A stretch of DNA of 64,000 nucleotides from Ruegeria atlantica (GTDB lineage Bacteria; Pseudomonadota; Alphaproteobacteria; Rhodobacterales; Rhodobacteraceae): contig NZ_WQFE01000001.1 in assembly GCF_013033965.1 (NCBI RefSeq), positions 248,001-312,000 of the forward strand, written 5' to 3'. A model generated the notes under the pieces. The model had not been told where the DNA came from. It saw nothing but the letters and a program-made list of their open reading frames with translations, and made no database searches. Made by a program: the position numbers and the translations under genes. This document shows, in pieces, positions 63,272-64,000 of the stretch; the stretch's first letter is position 1, and every line of letters begins with the position of its first letter.

Positions 63272-64000
63272 ATGACCAAAACCCCTCCTCCCGGCGACCG
63301 GATCGCCAAAGTCCTTGCCCGCGCAGGCGTTGCCTCGCGCCGTGAAGCTGAACGCATGATCGAAGCCGGTCGTGTGCGTGTAAATGGCAAGACAATCGAC
63401 AGCCCTGCCCTAAACGTCACTGCAAAAGACAAGATCATCGTCGACGGCAAACCGGTGTCCGAACCAGAACCGTCGCGCCTGTGGTTGTATCACAAGCCTT
63501 CGGGTCTTGTGACAACGACCCGCGACGAAAAGGGGCGCGCGACGATCTTCGACAATTTGCCTGAGGACATCCCGAGGGTCATGAGCGTCGGTCGGCTGGA
63601 CCTGAACTCGGAAGGTTTGCTGCTGTTGACTAATGACGGCGGGATCAAGCGCAAGTTGGAGCTGCCCTCGACCGGATGGCTGCGCAAATACCGCGTGCGG
63701 GTGAACGGCCGCCCCAAGGACGAGGATTTTGCACCACTCCGTAAGGGGCTTGTGATCGACGGGGAGCGCTTTTTGCCGATGGACGTCACGCTTGATCGCC
63801 AGCAAGGCGCGAATGCGTGGCTGACCATCGGTCTGCGCGAAGGCAAGAACCGTGAAATTCGTCGTGCGATTGAAGATATCGGTTTTGCGGTAAACCGGCT
63901 GCTGCGTGTGTCCTACGGCCCCTTCCAACTGGGAAGCCTGAAACCCGGCGAAGTCGAAGAGATCCGCCGCCGGGTCATGCGAGACCAGTTGGGTCTGGAG
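63272..64000 (+). CDS. Pseudouridine synthase, RsuA/RluB family (3' end beyond window)
   Basis: 243 codons are visible and the frame is still open at the right edge. N-terminal S4 RNA-binding domain (RIAKVLARAGVASRREAERMI), then the RsuA catalytic domain with GRLDLNSEGLLLLTNDG carrying the catalytic Asp, and EGKNREIRRAI further on. It isomerises a uridine in rRNA (RluB or RsuA site not decidable). In-frame ATGs at 63254 and 63272; I use the second. Divergent from tadA. Confidence 0.9.
   Translation, partial: MTKTPPPGDRIAKVLARAGVASRREAERMIEAGRVRVNGKTIDSPALNVTAKDKIIVDGKPVSEPEPSRLWLYHKPSGLVTTTRDEKGRATIFDNLPEDIPRVMSVGRLDLNSEGLLLLTNDGGIKRKLELPSTGWLRKYRVRVNGRPKDEDFAPLRKGLVIDGERFLPMDVTLDRQQGANAWLTIGLREGKNREIRRAIEDIGFAVNRLLRVSYGPFQLGSLKPGEVEEIRRRVMRDQLGLE

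Noticed and set aside
1-64000. CRISPR array, IS element, prophage or conjugation module
   Set aside because: I found no regularly spaced repeats, transposase, integrase, capsid or relaxase gene anywhere in the window.

Overview
The window reads as chromosomal DNA of a marine alphaproteobacterium of the Rhodobacteraceae (Roseobacter group, Ruegeria/Phaeobacter-like). Evidence: moderately high GC, a short bacterial ProRS without editing insert, HdaA in place of enterobacterial Hda, the pccA/pccB/pccR/methylmalonyl-CoA mutase set, a betI-betC-betA choline-O-sulfate operon, and many small families typical of this group (DUF6497, DUF4174, DUF1127 beside a LysR gene, YdcH). The assignment is inference from gene content; no rRNA or tRNA gene is present to confirm it. 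I see no prophage, insertion sequence, CRISPR array or plasmid origin. Gene density is high and most genes are ordinary.

Layout. 1-3.1 kb: AT-richer left edge, an orphan protein, a glycosyltransferase and proS. 3.2-5.5 kb: a translationally coupled FAD oxidoreductase and Fe(II)/2-oxoglutarate oxygenase of unknown substrate. 5.6-9.4 kb: AI-2E-type permease, hdaA, ppx/gppA. 9.4-12.2 kb: tight minus-strand operon (glyoxalase-like, GNAT, DjlA-like co-chaperone, EEP nuclease). 12.3-24.9 kb: propionyl-CoA assimilation: scpA, pccA, pccB, an MFS gene and pccR, with a porin and small envelope proteins between. 25-29.1 kb: YdcH and betICA. 29.2-33.9 kb: EamA exporter, LysE/ArgO exporter with divergent ArgP-like regulator, MFS, yebC. 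33.9-41.7 kb: two SLC13/RCK permeases, a GATase, a BASS-type symporter, a flavoprotein and a YbaY-META protein. 41.8-48.6 kb: YmdB-type phosphoesterase, DUF333 lipoprotein, 5-formyl-THF cyclo-ligase, MgtE, two purine deaminases, an inositol-phosphatase-type enzyme. 48.6-54.3 kb: XRE regulator, quinone reductase, LysR/DUF1127 divergent pair, BI-1 membrane protein, lipoprotein, rpmG, TerB-like protein. 54.6-57 kb: DUF1326-DUF2182-GYD operon and rnpB (RNase P RNA) with a readable promoter. 57-64 kb: amidase, excalibur lipoprotein, gatCA, a small secreted peptide with tandem operator-like dyads, DUF4202, ceramidase-like protein, UPF0173 hydrolase, tadA and the start of an RsuA/RluB pseudouridine synthase cut by the window end.

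How the genes fit together. The clearest pathway is propionyl-CoA to succinyl-CoA (PccA+PccB then methylmalonyl-CoA mutase), controlled by PccR; TTTGCAAA half-sites lie in front of both pccB and pccR. A second is choline-O-sulfate to choline to betaine aldehyde (BetC, BetA) under BetI. The best candidates for under-described biology are the DUF1326-DUF2182-GYD operon (cysteine-rich, likely metal-related), the FAD/2OG-oxygenase pair, the palindromic element inside the DUF6497 gene, and the 650-base non-coding region upstream of the porin with opposed terminator-like hairpins. None of these is proven novel from sequence alone.
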